Shown here: piece by piece, positions 31,793 to 44,552 of the stretch
How positions within the stretch are numbered: the stretch's first letter is position 1
How the letters are laid out: every line of letters starts with the position of its first letter
Assembly: GCA_037447655.1 (NCBI GenBank)
Contig: JBBHKE010002312.1
Coordinates: forward strand, 8,431-72,430
DNA from: Zygnema cylindricum
Lineage: Eukaryota; Streptophyta; Zygnematophyceae; Zygnematales; Zygnemataceae
DNA length: 64,000 bases
Direction of reading: 5' to 3'
Notes under the pieces: generated by a model
Seen by the model: the letters and a program-made list of their open reading frames with translations, nothing else
Told to the model about the DNA's origin: nothing
Databases searched by the model: none
Position numbers and translations under genes: made by a program

Positions 31793-32701
31793 AAACTATA
31801 ATTTAGGTGCAGGAAGAGCTTTGGTTAGCATATCTGCTACCATATATTGATTCGGCAAATAGCACATTTTAATGACCTTTGCAAGCACATTTTCACGGAC
31901 AAAATGCAGTCTGATATCCATATGTTTGCTCTTAACGTGATGGTTGGGGTTAGAGGCTATGGCAATTGCTGCCTGGTTGTCGCACCAGATGACTTCAGGA
32001 CCAGATTGCATATGTCCCAATTCTTGCAAAAGTGCTTTTACCCATAGGAGTTCCTTGAGAGCATAACTTGCTGCCATGTATTCAAACTCCATAGTTGACT
32101 GGGCGGTGACCTTCTGAAGTTTGCTTCTCCAGCAACAGGTACCATTTCCAATCTGTAGAACAAATCCAGTGGTGGATTTTCTGCTGGGCATGTCTCCATA
32201 ACTCGCATCACTCCAAGTTTTCAGCTTGACTTCTCCTCCTCCGAGGACAAGTTTAAGATTCCGAGTTCCTGCGAAGTACCTCAAGACTCTTTTTGCAGCT
32301 TCCGAATCTGCCCTTTTTGGGTTTTAAAGACTCCTACTCAACGCTCCAACAGCTGCTGCCACATCCGGCCTAGAACAGTTCATAAAATAGATAAAAGATC
32401 CAACTACCTGCCTATATGGCTTTGAGGCCATGAGCTCCTCCTCCCCTGACTCTAGCATCTCATCAACTAGAAAGCCTGACTCAGAGTCAACTCCCACTAA
32501 TTTTTGTCTGTATTCCATAAGGGTGACACATCCTTTAGCCTCTTTCATATCAAACTTTTCAAGCATGGAACTTATAGCCTCCTTTTGAGTTAACATGATT
32601 TGCCTCTTGCTTCTATCTCTCTCTACTTGTATTCCTAAAATGTATTTGGCCTCACCGAGGTATTTCATCTCAAACCTTGATTTCAGTGCTCTCTTGATCC
32701 T
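31793..32701 (-). pseudogene. Element 8 (copia, minus): RT end and RNase H
   Basis: Reading right to left: FEMKYLGEAKYILGIQVERDR, SYRQ-type PYRQVVGSFIYFMNCSRPD, then after a stop RYFAGTRNLKLVLGGGEVKLKTWSDASYGD, TTGFVLQIGNGTCCW, STMEFEYMAA, WCDNQAAIAIASNPNHH, HMDIRLHFVRENV, ADMLTKALPAPKL. A stop near 32325 separates the two parts. RT upstream of FEMK is cut at 32702 by an LTR start. Confidence 0.88.
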
Positions 32702-32750
32702 TGTTGAAATTTATGTGTTTTCTAGGTCTAAATTGGAAAAATAAATAGAG
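32702..32750 (+). repeat. Short LTR start (family B), truncated
   Basis: 49 bp beginning TGTTGAAATTTATGTG, inserted in RT of Element 8 and cut after 49 bp by another LTR. Only its start is present here. Confidence 0.65.
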
Positions 32751-33535
32751 TGTTGAAAAGAGGTGACTAATAGTTCACTTCTATATTTTAGTTAGAATGT
32801 AAAGAGAGAGAAAGAGAGGACCAAAGGCACGCCATGGTTGCCGCATCATTTAGAAAGAGGCAGAATGAACTAGAAAGTATTTTACTAGTTTAAGCAAAAT
32901 ACTATCGCTTGCCGGATTTGAACCGGGGTCTGTAGGCTACTAAATAGACCCACGTCTTATCCATTAAGTCACTATCGAAACGATACACGTGGAATGTTTC
33001 TCTCATATTTAGCAATTGATTCAAAGGACTAATTTGCAGCAGACTAACGAAAATGCACATTAATCAATTCATGCATGGAAGGGAATCGAAGCCGTATAAA
33101 TACAACTGATCGGACGGCCACCATTACAGCCGCCACCAGCAATAAGCTTTCGGCGGCCTTTGGGAATAGCGTCACGCGGTGCCACGTGGCGCCACATTAT
33201 TTGACACCAGAGAAGATGGGAGGAGGAACCATGGCTCGCGATTTGGCACATGTCACCTTGTAGACCATGTCGTTCAATGGCCGTACAATAAGTACATCGC
33301 CAATCGTACCTTATTGTACTATATAGTGTTCCTATTGGACTCGGGTTTAGTAGTAGGTAGTCACACGTAGGCAGACTAAGAGTTAGTGATATTTCGGTAC
33401 CTCTCTCTAAGTTAGCTTGTAACTATAAAGGTCATATTTGACCAGCCATAACTTACTGCTCGGGTGAGCAAATTCAGTGATTCTTTTTGCTGCGGAATCA
33501 GGGGAGTCTAGGCTACACAGGTGACCGTCTACTTC
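32751..33535 (+). repeat. Truncated family A LTR
   Basis: Starts TGTTGAAAAGAGGTGAC and carries a well-preserved antisense tRNA-like module (32910-32975, T-arm CCGG-TTCAAAT-CCGG). It also has CCACGTGG near 33184, the GTAC cluster, the TATA box and the hairpin TGCTC-GGGT-GAGCA near 33456. It ends near 33525-33535 in an inverted junction with a minus LTR, about 100 bp short of full length. Confidence 0.85.
32910..32975 (-). other. tRNA-like module in truncated LTR
   Basis: Minus strand: GACTTAATGGATAAGAC (A-box like) and CCGGTTCAAATCCGG, which folds as a T-arm with four G-C pairs around a TTCAAAT loop. Confidence 0.65.
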
Positions 33536-34435
33536 CTTATGTAGCCTGCATTCCCTTGAGTTCGCAACACGAAGAATCACCGAAATTGGTCAACTGAGTT
33601 GACAGTTATGGCTGGCCAAATTTTGCCTTTTATACAAGATGCTCTTTGGGAGAGGCTGCTACCTACCCAAAATATTCTAAGTCTTAAACCCCTCTCTAAA
33701 CCCCCTAGTACCGAGGTACGGACAAATCACATTAATGTATAGTACATAAAGGTAAAAGTGCCGTTGTACCTTTTGTACAGCCATCGTACGACATAGGTAA
33801 AAAGTGAACACATGTCATATCTCCGCTCTTATAATCCATGAAATTCTTTCTTCCAAATCTTATCTCTCCACGTGGCGCCAGGTCATGTCACGTAAGGAAA
33901 AACGGTACCATACAGGAAGGTACAGGTGACGGAGTACTTTTTGTAGGAACATTGTACGATATTGCCATGATGTGACATTTATCACATCCGGATTTGTTGT
34001 GTTCCGTTTTGGAGATTTCGCAACCTGTATGATGTCGCCATGTGTCATTTGGAGTCGTGAGGTCTACAAATCGCCAAATTGTCCTTTTCGTGATATTACC
34101 GCTAACCACGGCCGTTTGATTTATATCGTCATTTAATACGGACCATCGAAATAAATGTCCGTACTATTTTTTTCGTCCAATACTAAAAGTATTATGGTTT
34201 CTATGTCCTTTATACTGTAATCCAGTTAAATGAAAGTTCCTACAAGTAACTATTTAAATACCTAGCAAACATTGTATGTCCTATCTTTAGTCTTTGACTT
34301 AATGGATGAGGCTAACCGCTACGAGTTACTTGACGATCGGTAGGTATCAGGGATACTTCTTGGGTCTGTCAAAATACCTTTTTGGTAAGTCCACCAAATC
34401 TACACCCTATCTCCATAGAGAGACTTGTAGAAATT
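33536..34435 (-). repeat. Minus LTR (family E), left part, split by Elements 5/6
   Basis: Minus-oriented LTR with the leader hairpin as GTCAAC-TGA-GTTGAC (33589-33603), GTAC cluster, and tRNA-like segment near 34290-34370. It is interrupted at 34435 and resumes at 52082. The left end is lost at the inverted junction. Confidence 0.8.
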
Positions 34436-35476
34436 AATGGTCCGTTTAAAGTATTTTCTAGGTCTAAATAGAAATATTGAAAGAAGCTGAGGCAGTCTAC
34501 TTGTAACTTCTCTCTCCAACTCTCAAACTAGTCACTGAGAAATTGGAGAGGAGGCTAGAGCAATGGCTACCTAGGCTATCTAGAGAATTACGGGAAATAT
34601 ATATTAGTTTATTTACCGTTAGGGGTTTATTTACTAAAAGGATATATGCTGCCCCCAGAATTTGATCCTAGTACCTGCGGGAAGGTAAGCACCCGGTAGT
34701 CGGTAGACTTATCCGTTAAGTCTAGACCTAGTGTTACATACTATAGGGTTTGATATTTATTTAAACATTGCCCCGTAGGATAATTCATTTAACTGAAACT
34801 ATTTACGGGATACATAGATCCAATAATGTAGAAGTACGGATTACGGTACGGATAAAAAATGAATACTGCGCATTTGTTTCTTTAGCGAAACGAATACCGC
34901 GCATGTATTTATTACGACTACGATTAAATGTGAATATAATCAGACGGCCGAATGAATGCCGAGATCGCGGAAGAGGATTTTTGGTCATCGCCACATAGGA
35001 TGACAGGTGTCGGGATAACATTGGATCGTGGCAACTCCGAGGATTAAGGGAGCAAATCGTGATATACTACGTGTCGACATTTAGGCCATGTCGTACATAG
35101 TCTGTACAGAAAGTACACCGACACTTGTAATTTTGTTTACGGAAGTTTAATATCATTGGCTTCGTACATCAGTAGATAGAGTCTGTGAGAGAGATAGGAC
35201 TTAGAAAAATTAGGAGATAGGACCCTCTCTCCCACAGAGCTTCTGTACAAAAGGTCAACTTAGACCCTCCATAACTTACTGCTCAGGGGAGCAAATCCAA
35301 AGATTCTTTTTGCTATCGACTTAGGGGAGTCTTACCTTCACAAGGGTGAAGGTGGTCAGAGTTATTGTCTGCCAGGGTGGCAGTTGTTCTTGCTGAAACA
35401 CAAAGGGGTCAGAGTTATCCTAGAGGCTTCTTGGAAGCTGTCCACTCTGAGGACTTATGGAGGTCTCAAAGTTATA
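34436..35476 (+). repeat. First LTR of the tandem unit (Element 5 5' LTR)
   Basis: 1041 bp, TGTAGAAATTAATGG start. It ends GTTATA next to a degraded PBS (TGTTATGGGCCTAAC). The antisense tRNA-like module is near 34650-34735 and the GTAC cluster near 35090-35170. Confidence 0.87.
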
Positions 35477-38400
35477 TGTTATGGGCCTAACCTCTAAGTT
35501 ACCAAACTTTAATGGAACTGGCTTCATATATTGGGAAAGTATGATGATATGAGCTCTATGCGAAAAAAGGTTTTGGGGGATAGTGAGTGGACGGTTGAGG
35601 CGTCCATAAAGTCTTGGAATCCCCCTAGGGTTTGGAGGAAGAAAATTCATCACGAAAGAGGATCCACCTTCAACGAACAAAACAAAGGAAGGAGAGGTGG
35701 TGGACAAAGGAAAAGAAAAGGAGACGACCACACCAATAGCAACTGGTTCGACATTGATGTCACCTATTCCGAGGAACAAGGATAATGATACTGAAACCTG
35801 GGACTTCAACAATATGGCGGCAAAGCACTTCATCCTCCGCCATATTACTCAAGGACTTGCATGTCCTCATTTGCAGGTAGAAAGGGCATTCGATCTTTGG
35901 ATGACTCTCATAGAGATGTACCAAAGTGGTACGATTCAGCAACAACAGTTGGCTGATCAGAAAGTTAAGGAGTATGTATTCAAAGGGGGGAAGATGTTGG
36001 ATTTTTGCAATTAGCTTGCTACATTCTTTATAGAGCTAGAGAGTTCGACAAAAGATTTTAGTGAAAAAGTAAAGGTTAACTGTTTACTAATGAAGTTACC
36101 CAATGAGTTCAAGAAAATAGTCAACCGTGTGCAAGACTTGCCAGACTCAAGGTGGATATGGAACTCAGTGGTAGGAATGATTCTCGTTGAGAGAATACAA
36201 TTGAGATCCCAAGGGGAGGAAAGAGTAGGCAAGCCTTGCCAGCTGGGTCCGACTGGAGGAACAAGAATTCTCGGAGACCGATCAGAAATTACGGGGGGGG
36301 GGGGAGCAGAAAACTTAAACCGACGAGTTCATACCAAAAGCTCCCAAGGATTTTTGCCATTTCTGTAAGAAACCAGAGCACTATATGGTGGAGTGCAAAA
36401 AGCTAAAAAAACTTTGGTTAAAAGAGGGGCAAAACGGTGGAACCCCGAGAGGAAAGAAAAGGCCCTTGTGACACAGGTACATGAGGTGGAATCCGAAGAC
36501 GAGGACGATGAGCTCTTATTGGATGAGGAGTTGGAAGCGACAAATGAGGTAGAAATTCCACGAAAGCAAAAATGTGCTTTCGGTGGATTGAAAGGTGAAG
36601 CAGGCCGGATTATAATTCAGGTGCCTCCATCCACATGTGTAAGGATAAACACCTGTTCACTAAGATAAGAAATATTCCCACCGTAGAGATAGAGTACGGG
36701 GATGGGAGGATAGTCACTACTACTCTTGTAGGATCGGTAGATGTAAAAGTATTGGTAGAAGGAAAGACATCCATTGTTACATTCTCCGATGCATTGTTTA
36801 TTCTGGAGCTGAACAAAAACCTCATCTCTACGTGTATATTAGATGATAAGGGTTTTGATACTAGTACTAGGAAAGGAGTCTTTACTGCTAGTTATGAGGA
36901 GGAAGTTTATTACACCGCTGAAAAAGGTAGCCGATGTTTAGCCTGATTTTAAACAATGAAAAGAAGAAACTTTATTATCCTGGTGTTCATGATATTATGA
37001 TGTGGCATAAAAGGCTTTGGCATGTGAATTTAGATAAGCAAAGAGAGATGAAAAAGATGGGAGTGGTGGAAGGAATTCAGTTCAGTGAGAGTGAGAATCT
37101 AAGTGATTATAGTGGATGTGCTCAAGGTAAAGCACACAGATTGCCCTTTCCCAAAACAGCCACCTTTAGGGGAGAAAAAATTCTAGATCTAGTACACACA
37201 TATATTTGGGGACCAGCCAAATTGCCCTCACCGGGGGGGAAGAGATTTATGATGACTATCATTGATGATTGGTCTTGGTATTCCAGGGTGTAATTTTTGA
37301 AAAACAAGTTAGAAGCTCAGGATTGTTTTAGAAAATATAAAACATGGAGCGAAAAACTCCATGAAACTCTAATCAAGAGAGTAAGGAGTGACAATGGTGG
37401 AGAGTATACTTCTAACCAGTTTGAGGATATTCTGAGCGAAGATGGAGTTCAACACCAAAAGACAATTCCAAAAAACCTAGAACAAAATGGGGTAGCTGAA
37501 CGATTAAATAGGACTCTAGGTGATAGTGCTAGAAGTATGTTGTCGGATAAGAAGATAAGAAAATGTTTTGGGCAGAAGCATTGAACTGCGCTAATTACCT
37601 CAAAAATAGAGTTCTTACCTCAACCATAAAAGATCAAACACCTTATGAGAAATGGACCGCCCGAAAACCAGACATATCTCACTTAGAGGTTTTCGACAGT
37701 CAAGTATTCAGTCTAGATACTGATCGGTCCAATTGGAAGCTAGATCCTAAAGGAAAACCAAGATTTTTTATCAGGATATGATGAGGATGTTGAAGGATAT
37801 AGAGTTTAGGATCTAAAAAGGGATGATATAATCTTAGTAAAACATCTATTAGTTATGGATGAAGGAAAGTCCGTGGATCCCTTCAAGTATACAAAGTCAA
37901 TAAAAATCAGATTTGAGTAAGAATATTTCGATGACTTTGAGCTTTCTAACTATCCAGGTTTTAGAGAAGATGACATTCTTGCAGGTACAAATCAGACCGA
38001 AAGGACTCGGCTGTGGAAACTCCAGTGACAACTCTACCCGAAATAGATGACGTGATGGAAATTGCTTCGGAATCAAGGGATAGGGGAGAAGCCGAGATTG
38101 TTCGAAAAAACCCACGAGAACCATCTATTCCGCCAACAGATTTTGAGGGGGGAAGGAGAAGTAGCAAAAGATTACAAGAAAAACAAGTTAATAACAAGGT
38201 AACAAACTATCTCATCAAGATGAACCTCAAACTTATGGAGAGGCGATGACTTGTCCAGAAAGGAACCGGTGGAAGACAGCCATCAATGAGGAGATGGCCT
38301 CAATTATGGTAGCTGATACTTGGGAGCTGGTGGACTGTCCACCTAACTGAAAACCAATCGGTTGTAAGTGGGTTTTCAAATTAAAACTGAACCCGGATAA

Positions 38401-39802
38401 CACCATTGAGTGTTACAAAGCCCGATTACTGGCAAAAGGATTTACAAAAAAAGAAAGAATCGACTACGAGGAAACCTTTGCCCCGGTGGTCAGATTTCCC
38501 TCCGTCCGCATACTTCTCAGTCTAGCAACAGCGGAAGACATAGAGGTGCACCAGATGGACATCAAGACAACCTTTTTGCATGGAGAATTGGAAGATGAGA
38601 TCTTCATGCGATAACCCGAAGGATTTGTGGAGGAAGGAGAGGAGAGAAAGGTATGCTGGATGATTAAATCTCTTTATGGTTTGAAACATACGCCTCGACA
38701 GTGGAATAAGAAACTTGATGAGTTTCTTACTGGTCTGGGATATTTCCGGATCAGCTCAGATCACTCAATCTATGTTATTGAAGATGAGGAAGGTATTATA
38801 CTTATTGCAATTTATGTTGATGATTTGCTTGTTATAAGTAAACCAATGGAAAAAATTAATAAACTGAAAACCGATCTTAAGGGGAGATTTGAAATGAACG
38901 ATATGGGGGAAGCAAAATATACTTTGGGAATTCAAGTAGAGAGAGACCGAAAAAGAAATATTATAAGATTGACTCAAAAGGAAGCAATAGGGAACATGCT
39001 TGAAGAATTTCAGATGGATAAAGCTAATAGTTGTACAACTCCAATGGAGTTCAAGAAGGGAAGTGAGGGGAGTGAGGAAGAAGGAGTCATAGTCTTAGAC
39101 GAGGAATTATCTCCTTAAGAAAAGAAGTTCATGCCGACTATTTTTTACAGGCAAAAAGTGGGAAGTCAAATCTATTTTATAAATTGTACCCGACCAGATT
39201 TACCTGCAGGAGTGCTGAGTAGAAGTCTAAATGCTCCCACTAAGAGGGATTGGGAGGCAGCTAAGTGAGTCCTTAGATATTTGATAGGAACTAGAGATCT
39301 ATGGTTGCATTTGGGTGGGGAGAATACTGACATCACTACTTGGAGTGATGCCAGTTAGAGTGATGCTCCGATGAGGAGATGCACTTATAGATATGTATTA
39401 TATGTGGGTGATGGGGCTTGATGTTGGAGTAGCAAACAACAAAAATTTATTACTTAGTCCACCATGGAGGCTGAGTATATGGCCTCTTGCTCTGCTATAA
39501 AAGAATTGATGTGGGTCAAGTCTTTGCTTGTTGAGCTTGGTCACCTTAAGAGTGGTGTGCATTATTTTTTTTGTGATAATCAGGCAACAATCGCTATTTC
39601 TGCCAATCCTAAACATCATTTTAAAGCCAAACACATGGACATTACACTCAGCTTTGTTAGAGAGAAAGTAGAAAAGAAAATAATCTGTTTAGAATACCCA
39701 CCAGATAGTGAGATGGTAGCAGATATGATACCCCAAACCTGTGCCTTCCCCTAAGCTAATTTTTTGCAGGGAGAAGTGTGGTCTGAAATAAAAGATTGAC
39801 TA
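35477..39802 (+). pseudogene. Element 5 gag-pol, heavily broken
   Basis: Gag fragments (TWDFNNMAAKHFILRHITQ near 35800, QQQQLADQKVKEYVFKGGKML near 35940) precede the zinc knuckle CHFCKKPEHYMVEC near 36360 and a protease region. GAG-pre-integrase is MMWHKRLWHVNLDKQREMKK, and integrase has SDNGGEYTSNQF (37387 on) and LEQNGVAERLNRTLG. The linker (38013 on) leads to RT with VDDLLVISK (38815 on) and RNase H MEAEYMASCSAIKELMWVK. Many stops and frameshifts are present, including a G-run expansion at 36293-36304. A TGA in the GAxCWSS motif (39419) is shared with Elements 6 and 10. Confidence 0.88.
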
Positions 39803-39816
39803 GAAAATAACGGGGG

Positions 39817-40571
39817 TGTAGAAATTAATGGTCCATTTAAAGTTTTTTCTTGGTCTAAATAGAAATATAGTTCATTTAACTTCAACTGTTTACAGGAGAC
39901 ATAGATCCAGTAATGTAAAAGTACGGATTACGCTAAGAATAAGAAACCAATGCCGCGCATTTTTTTCTTTAGTGAAACGAATACCGCCCGTGTATTTATT
40001 ATGGCTACGATTAAATGTAAATTTATTCAGACGGCCAAAATTAATGTCAAGATCGCGGAAGGTGATTTCAGTGGTTTTTGGTCATCGCCACATCGGATGA
40101 CACTTGGCGGAATGACATTGGATCGTGGCATCTTCGAGGATTAATGGAGCGAATCCGGACATACCACGTGTCGACATTTAGGCCATGTCGTACAGTGTTT
40201 GTACCAAAAGTACACCGGCAGCTGTACTTTTGTGTACGGAACTGTAATCTGATTGGCTCTGTAATCAGTAGATAGAGTATGTGACAGAGATATGACTTAG
40301 AAAAATTAGGAGATAGGACCGACTCTCCCAGAGAGCTTCCGTACTAAAGGTCAAATTTGACCCTCCATAACTTACTGCTCATGTGAGCAAATTCAGAGAT
40401 TCTTTTTGCTATCGACTCAGGAAAGTCTTGATTTTACGAGGTGAAGGTGGTTAGAGTTATTGTCTACCAGGGTGGCAGTTGCTTTTGCTAAAACACAACG
40501 GGGTCAGGGTTATCCTAGAGGCTTCTTGGAAGCTGTCCACTCTGAGGACTTAAAGAGGTCTCGAAGTTACA
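39817..40571 (+). repeat. Shared middle LTR of the tandem unit
   Basis: 755 bp. It serves as 3' LTR of Element 5 and 5' LTR of Element 6. Relative to its partners it lacks about 270-300 bp after position 39870, removing the tRNA-like module. The leader hairpin is TGCTC-ATGT-GAGCA near 40376. The PBS follows at 40572-40586 (exact). Confidence 0.88.
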
Positions 40572-40586
40572 GGTTATGGGCCCACC
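40572..40586 (+). other. Primer-binding site of Element 6
   Basis: Exact GGTTATGGGCCCACC after LTR end GTTACA. The gag ATG is inside. Confidence 0.88.
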
Positions 40587-41034
40587 CTCAAGGGTACTAA
40601 TCTTTATTGGAACTGGCTTCATATACTGGGAAAGTATGATGATAGGAGCTCTATGCAAAAAAAGGTTTTGGGGGATAGTGAGTGGTCGGTTCGGACGTCG
40701 ATCAAGTCTTAGAATCCCCCCAGGGTTTGGAGGAAGCAAATTCACCAGGAAAGAGGATCCACCTTCAACGGAGGAAACAAAGAAAAGAGAGGTGGTGGAA
40801 AAAAGAAAGGAGAAGGAGACGACCACAAAAATAACAACTAGTTCGACATTCATGTCACCTATTTCGAGGAACGAGGAGAATGATACTGAAACCTGGGAAT
40901 TCAACAATATGGCGGCAAAGCACTTCATCCTACGCCATCTCACTTAAGGACTTGCATGTCCTCATTTGCAAGTAGAAAAGGCATCCGATCTTTGGATGGC
41001 TCTCATAGAGATGTACCGAAGTAGTACGATACAG

Positions 41035-41924
41035 TGTTGAAAAGAGGTAATTAATAGCTCACTTCCCTATTTTAGTTTTGTTTTAAAGAAAGAGAGTGAG
41101 GATCAAAGGCGCGCCATGGCTGCCGCCATATTTAGAAAGTGGCAGTTTTTGCAGTTAAGGGTATTTTACTTAAATGATGCCTAAGTCTAGATTTGAACCT
41201 GTGACCTCTAGATTCTCTATAGCCTAACGCCTTAACCATTAAAGCGTTACGAAACGATACACGTGACGGGTTTCATAAATATGTAAACATTAACGTAACA
41301 GCTAATTAACAGCAGACTAACCAAAAGGAGCAATTTCTACATGTACGCGAATCTGAACCGTGTAAAATATGTTTTGATCGGACGGCCGGTATTATAGCCG
41401 CCACGCGAAGTGAGCTCTTTGGCGGCATACGGAGATAGCGTCACGCGGTGCCACGTGGCGCCATATTATTTGATACCGGAGAAGATGGGAGGAGGAACCA
41501 TGGCTTCCGATATGACGGGTGTCACCTTGTAGACCTTGTCGTACAATGGTCGTACAATAAGTATATCGCCCATTGTACCTTCTTCTACTTTATAGTGTTC
41601 TTATTGGAATAGGGTTTAGTAGTAGGTAGTCATGAGTAGGCAGACCGAGACTTAGTAATATTTAGGTACCTCTCTCTCTAAGAGAGCTTGTAGATATAAA
41701 GGTCATCTTTGACCAGCCATAACTTACTGCTCGGGTGAGCAAATTCAGTGATTCTTTTTGCGTTTGACTCAGGGGAGTCTTTTCCTCACAAGGGAGAGAG
41801 TGGTCAGATTATTTGTGAGCTTGGGCGGCGCTTATTCAGCGGGAAAGTAGAAGGGGCAAATATTATCCTAGAGGCTTTACATAGGCTGCTCATTCTGTGG
41901 GTCAATGGAGACCACAGAATTTCA
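41035..41924 (+). repeat. Solo LTR (family A) in Element 6 gag
   Basis: 890 bp with perfect target duplication TACAG (41030-41034 and 41925-41929). Removing it and one TACAG rejoins the gag frame through IQQQQLADQKVKEY. It has a very clear antisense tRNA-like module (41186-41250), palindromic CCACGTGG near 41452, GTAC tetramers, TATA box and leader hairpin. Confidence 0.94.
41186..41250 (-). other. tRNA-like module in solo LTR
   Basis: Minus strand: GCTTTAATGGTTAAGGCG (A-box like, D-stem GCTT/AAGGC with one bulge) and CAGGTTCAAATCTAG (B-box like). Confidence 0.65.
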
Positions 41925-43496
41925 TACAGCAACAACAGTTGGCTGATCAGAAAGTTAAGGAGTATGTATACAAAGGGGGGAAGAAGTTGGATTTTTCCAA
42001 TTAGCTTGCTACACTCTTCATAGAGCTAGAGTGTGCGGGAAAAGATTTTAGTTAAATAGAAAAGGTTAACTGTCTAGTGATGAAATTACCCGATGAGTTC
42101 GAGAACATAGTCAACCGTGTGTAGGACTTGCCAGACTCAAGGTGGATATGGAACTTAGTGGTAGGGATGATTCTCGTTCGGGAGAATACGATTGAGATCC
42201 GAAGGGGAGGAAAAAGTGGCTAAGCCTTGGCAACTGCGACCGATTGGAGGAACAAGGATTCCCGAAAATTGGTTGGAAACTATAGGGGGAGGGAGCAAAA
42301 AAATCAGACCGACTTGTTCAAACCAAGAGCTCCCAAAGGTTTATGTCTTTTTTGTAAGAAACCGGAGCACTATATGGCAGAGTGCACTAAGCTAACCGAG
42401 CTTCAGTTAAAGGAGGGGAAAACCGGTGATACCCCGAGAAGAAAGAAAAAGGCCCTTGTGACACAGGTACATGAGGCAAAATCCGAGGACGATGACGATG
42501 AGCTCCTATTGGATAAGGAGTTGGAGGAGTAAAACGAGGTCAAAATTCCACGAAGGCATAAATGTACTTAGGGTGGATGGAAAGGTGAAGTATGCCGGAT
42601 CATAGATTTTGGTGCCTCCATGCACATGTATAAGGATTAGCACGTGTTCACTAGATAAAAAAGATTCCCATCGTAGAGAAAGAGTACGGGGAAAGGAGGA
42701 TAGTCACCTATACTCTTGTAGGATCGGTAGATTTGAAAGTGTTAGTACAAGGAAAAACATCCATAGTAACATTCTCCGATGTATTGTTTATTCCGAAGCT
42801 GAACAAAAACCTCATCTCTAAATATGTATTAGATGATAAAGGTTTTTTTACTAGCACTAGGGAAAGAGTCTTTACTGCTATTTTTGAGGAGGATGTCTAT
42901 TTCATTGCTGAGAAAGGTAGCCATGGGATGTTTAGGCTGGTTTTAAGTAATCAAACGAAGAATTTTTATTTAGCTGGTGTTCATGATATTATGATGTGGC
43001 ATAAGAGGATTGGGCATGTGAATCTAGATAAGTTAAAAGGGATGAAAAAGATGGGAGTGGTGGAAGGTATTCAGTTTAGTGAGAGTGATAATATAAGTGA
43101 TTGTAGTGGATGTGCTCAAGGTAAAACACAAAGATTACCCTTTCCTAAAAGAGCCACCTATAAGGGAGAAAAAATTCTAGATCTAGTACACACAGATATT
43201 TGGAGACCGGCTAGAGTGCCCTCATCAGGGGGGAAGAGATTTATGATGACTATCACTGATGATAGGTCTCGGTATTCCCGGGTGTATTTTTTGAAAAACA
43301 AGTCAGAAGCTCAGGATTCTTTCAGACAATATAAAGCATGGAGTGAAATACTCCATGAAACTCTAATTAAGAGAGTAAGGAGTGACAATGGTGGAGAGTA
43401 TACTTCTAACCAGTTTGAGGATTTTCTGATGGAAGATGGGGTCCAACACCAAAAGAAAGTTCCAAAAAACCCGGAGCAGAATGGGGTGTTGTTCCG

Positions 43497-44390
43497 CGAC
43501 CACTGGAGCAGGTGGAGCAGCAGTAGTAGTAGTAGAAGTAGACATAATTCAACACAGAAGCTTACCAAGAATCCTATCAAACAGTTGTTTTCTACAGCTC
43601 AATTAAGTTGCCACAATGGTCCAAAAACAGCTTCAAACTATATCACGGTATAATTTATCACAAAGTGTGACAACTCCCAAAGTTTCAGCACAATTGATCC
43701 AACATACACCAAGATATGCAACTCAGAAGTTTCCTAGAAACAGTTTGCAGATTACACAATCTGGAAGTCTGGATACAAAAACACATTCTAAGTCCTAACT
43801 CTTATACTCTTAGTGAGTATCTACTTTTAGTTGTCCTATTACATAGTGATGTACCGCCGATACAGGTGTTCCTAAGAGATATGTCAAAATATAAAACTAC
43901 CACTGAGATCAAATTACTCCTAATCACGCTAAAACTAATTTACGACTGTATAACTAATTTTACTGAGAATCCGTACTAAGTTTTTGTACAAATACTCGCC
44001 GCCGGCTAGTAACGTTTTATCGGATATGTCCACTCAGTTGTTGTAAAGATATATGTTGATAAGTCATCTGAGAATTTCGTCAGTTGAATCGATCATGTTC
44101 AACCGTAGCAGCGCAGTCCAGTTCCTGATTACATTCGACTATCTGCAGCTTCGCAACAACTGCGTTGTCTCATACCAAAAATAGCCGCATTTGCGTTTGT
44201 CTTGTTACGTCGCAGGATGCGTTCGTCCGTACGAACCAAATCAAGAATGAACTGCAACTGCGTTGTTCCAATAATGGTGTCGGTACCATTAAAACATTCA
44301 CTGTGCTTTAAGTGACGACGTGTGTCCCTATAGGTTTTGTTTCCTGCCGTCCTATAAATTTTTTGAGACTTAAGATCTCAAAAACCAACA
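43497..44390 (-). repeat. 3' LTR of Element 7 (family D)
   Basis: 894 bp, plus-sense TGTTGTTCC...CCAACA. It is similar to the Element 8 LTR at 30740. Confidence 0.88.
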
Positions 44391-44552
44391 CTCCCCTGAA
44401 GCTTTAGACTCATTATGCCAACGCAGCTGCGATGTCGAACTAGCGCAGCATCGCAGCAAAGCAACGTAGCAATTTTAGCAAGTCACCTAGTCCCACTACA
44501 TCCCTACTGTCGGACTAGCGCAGCATGGCATTATAGCAGTGTAGCAACTCAG

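Larger units (their letters stand above)
40572..43496 (+). pseudogene. Element 6 gag, protease, integrase start, broken
   Basis: The gag ATG is in the PBS (40576): MGPPSRVLIF. It is interrupted by a solo LTR at 41035-41924 inside the QQQQLADQ motif, then continues through zinc knuckle CLFCKKPEHYMAEC (about 42347) and a decayed protease. The open frame 42733-43491 covers the protease end, GAG-pre-integrase (MMWHKRIGHVNLDKLKGMKK, CSGCAQGK) and integrase up to NPEQNG. There it is cut by Element 7 and resumes at 48728. Confidence 0.87.

Noticed and set aside
43484-43600. Element 6 integrase running into a novel Ser-rich C-terminus (end of the 42733-43653 open frame)
   Set aside because: The Ser-rich tail is read through the LTR of Element 7, which starts at 43497 after the TGGGG duplication.
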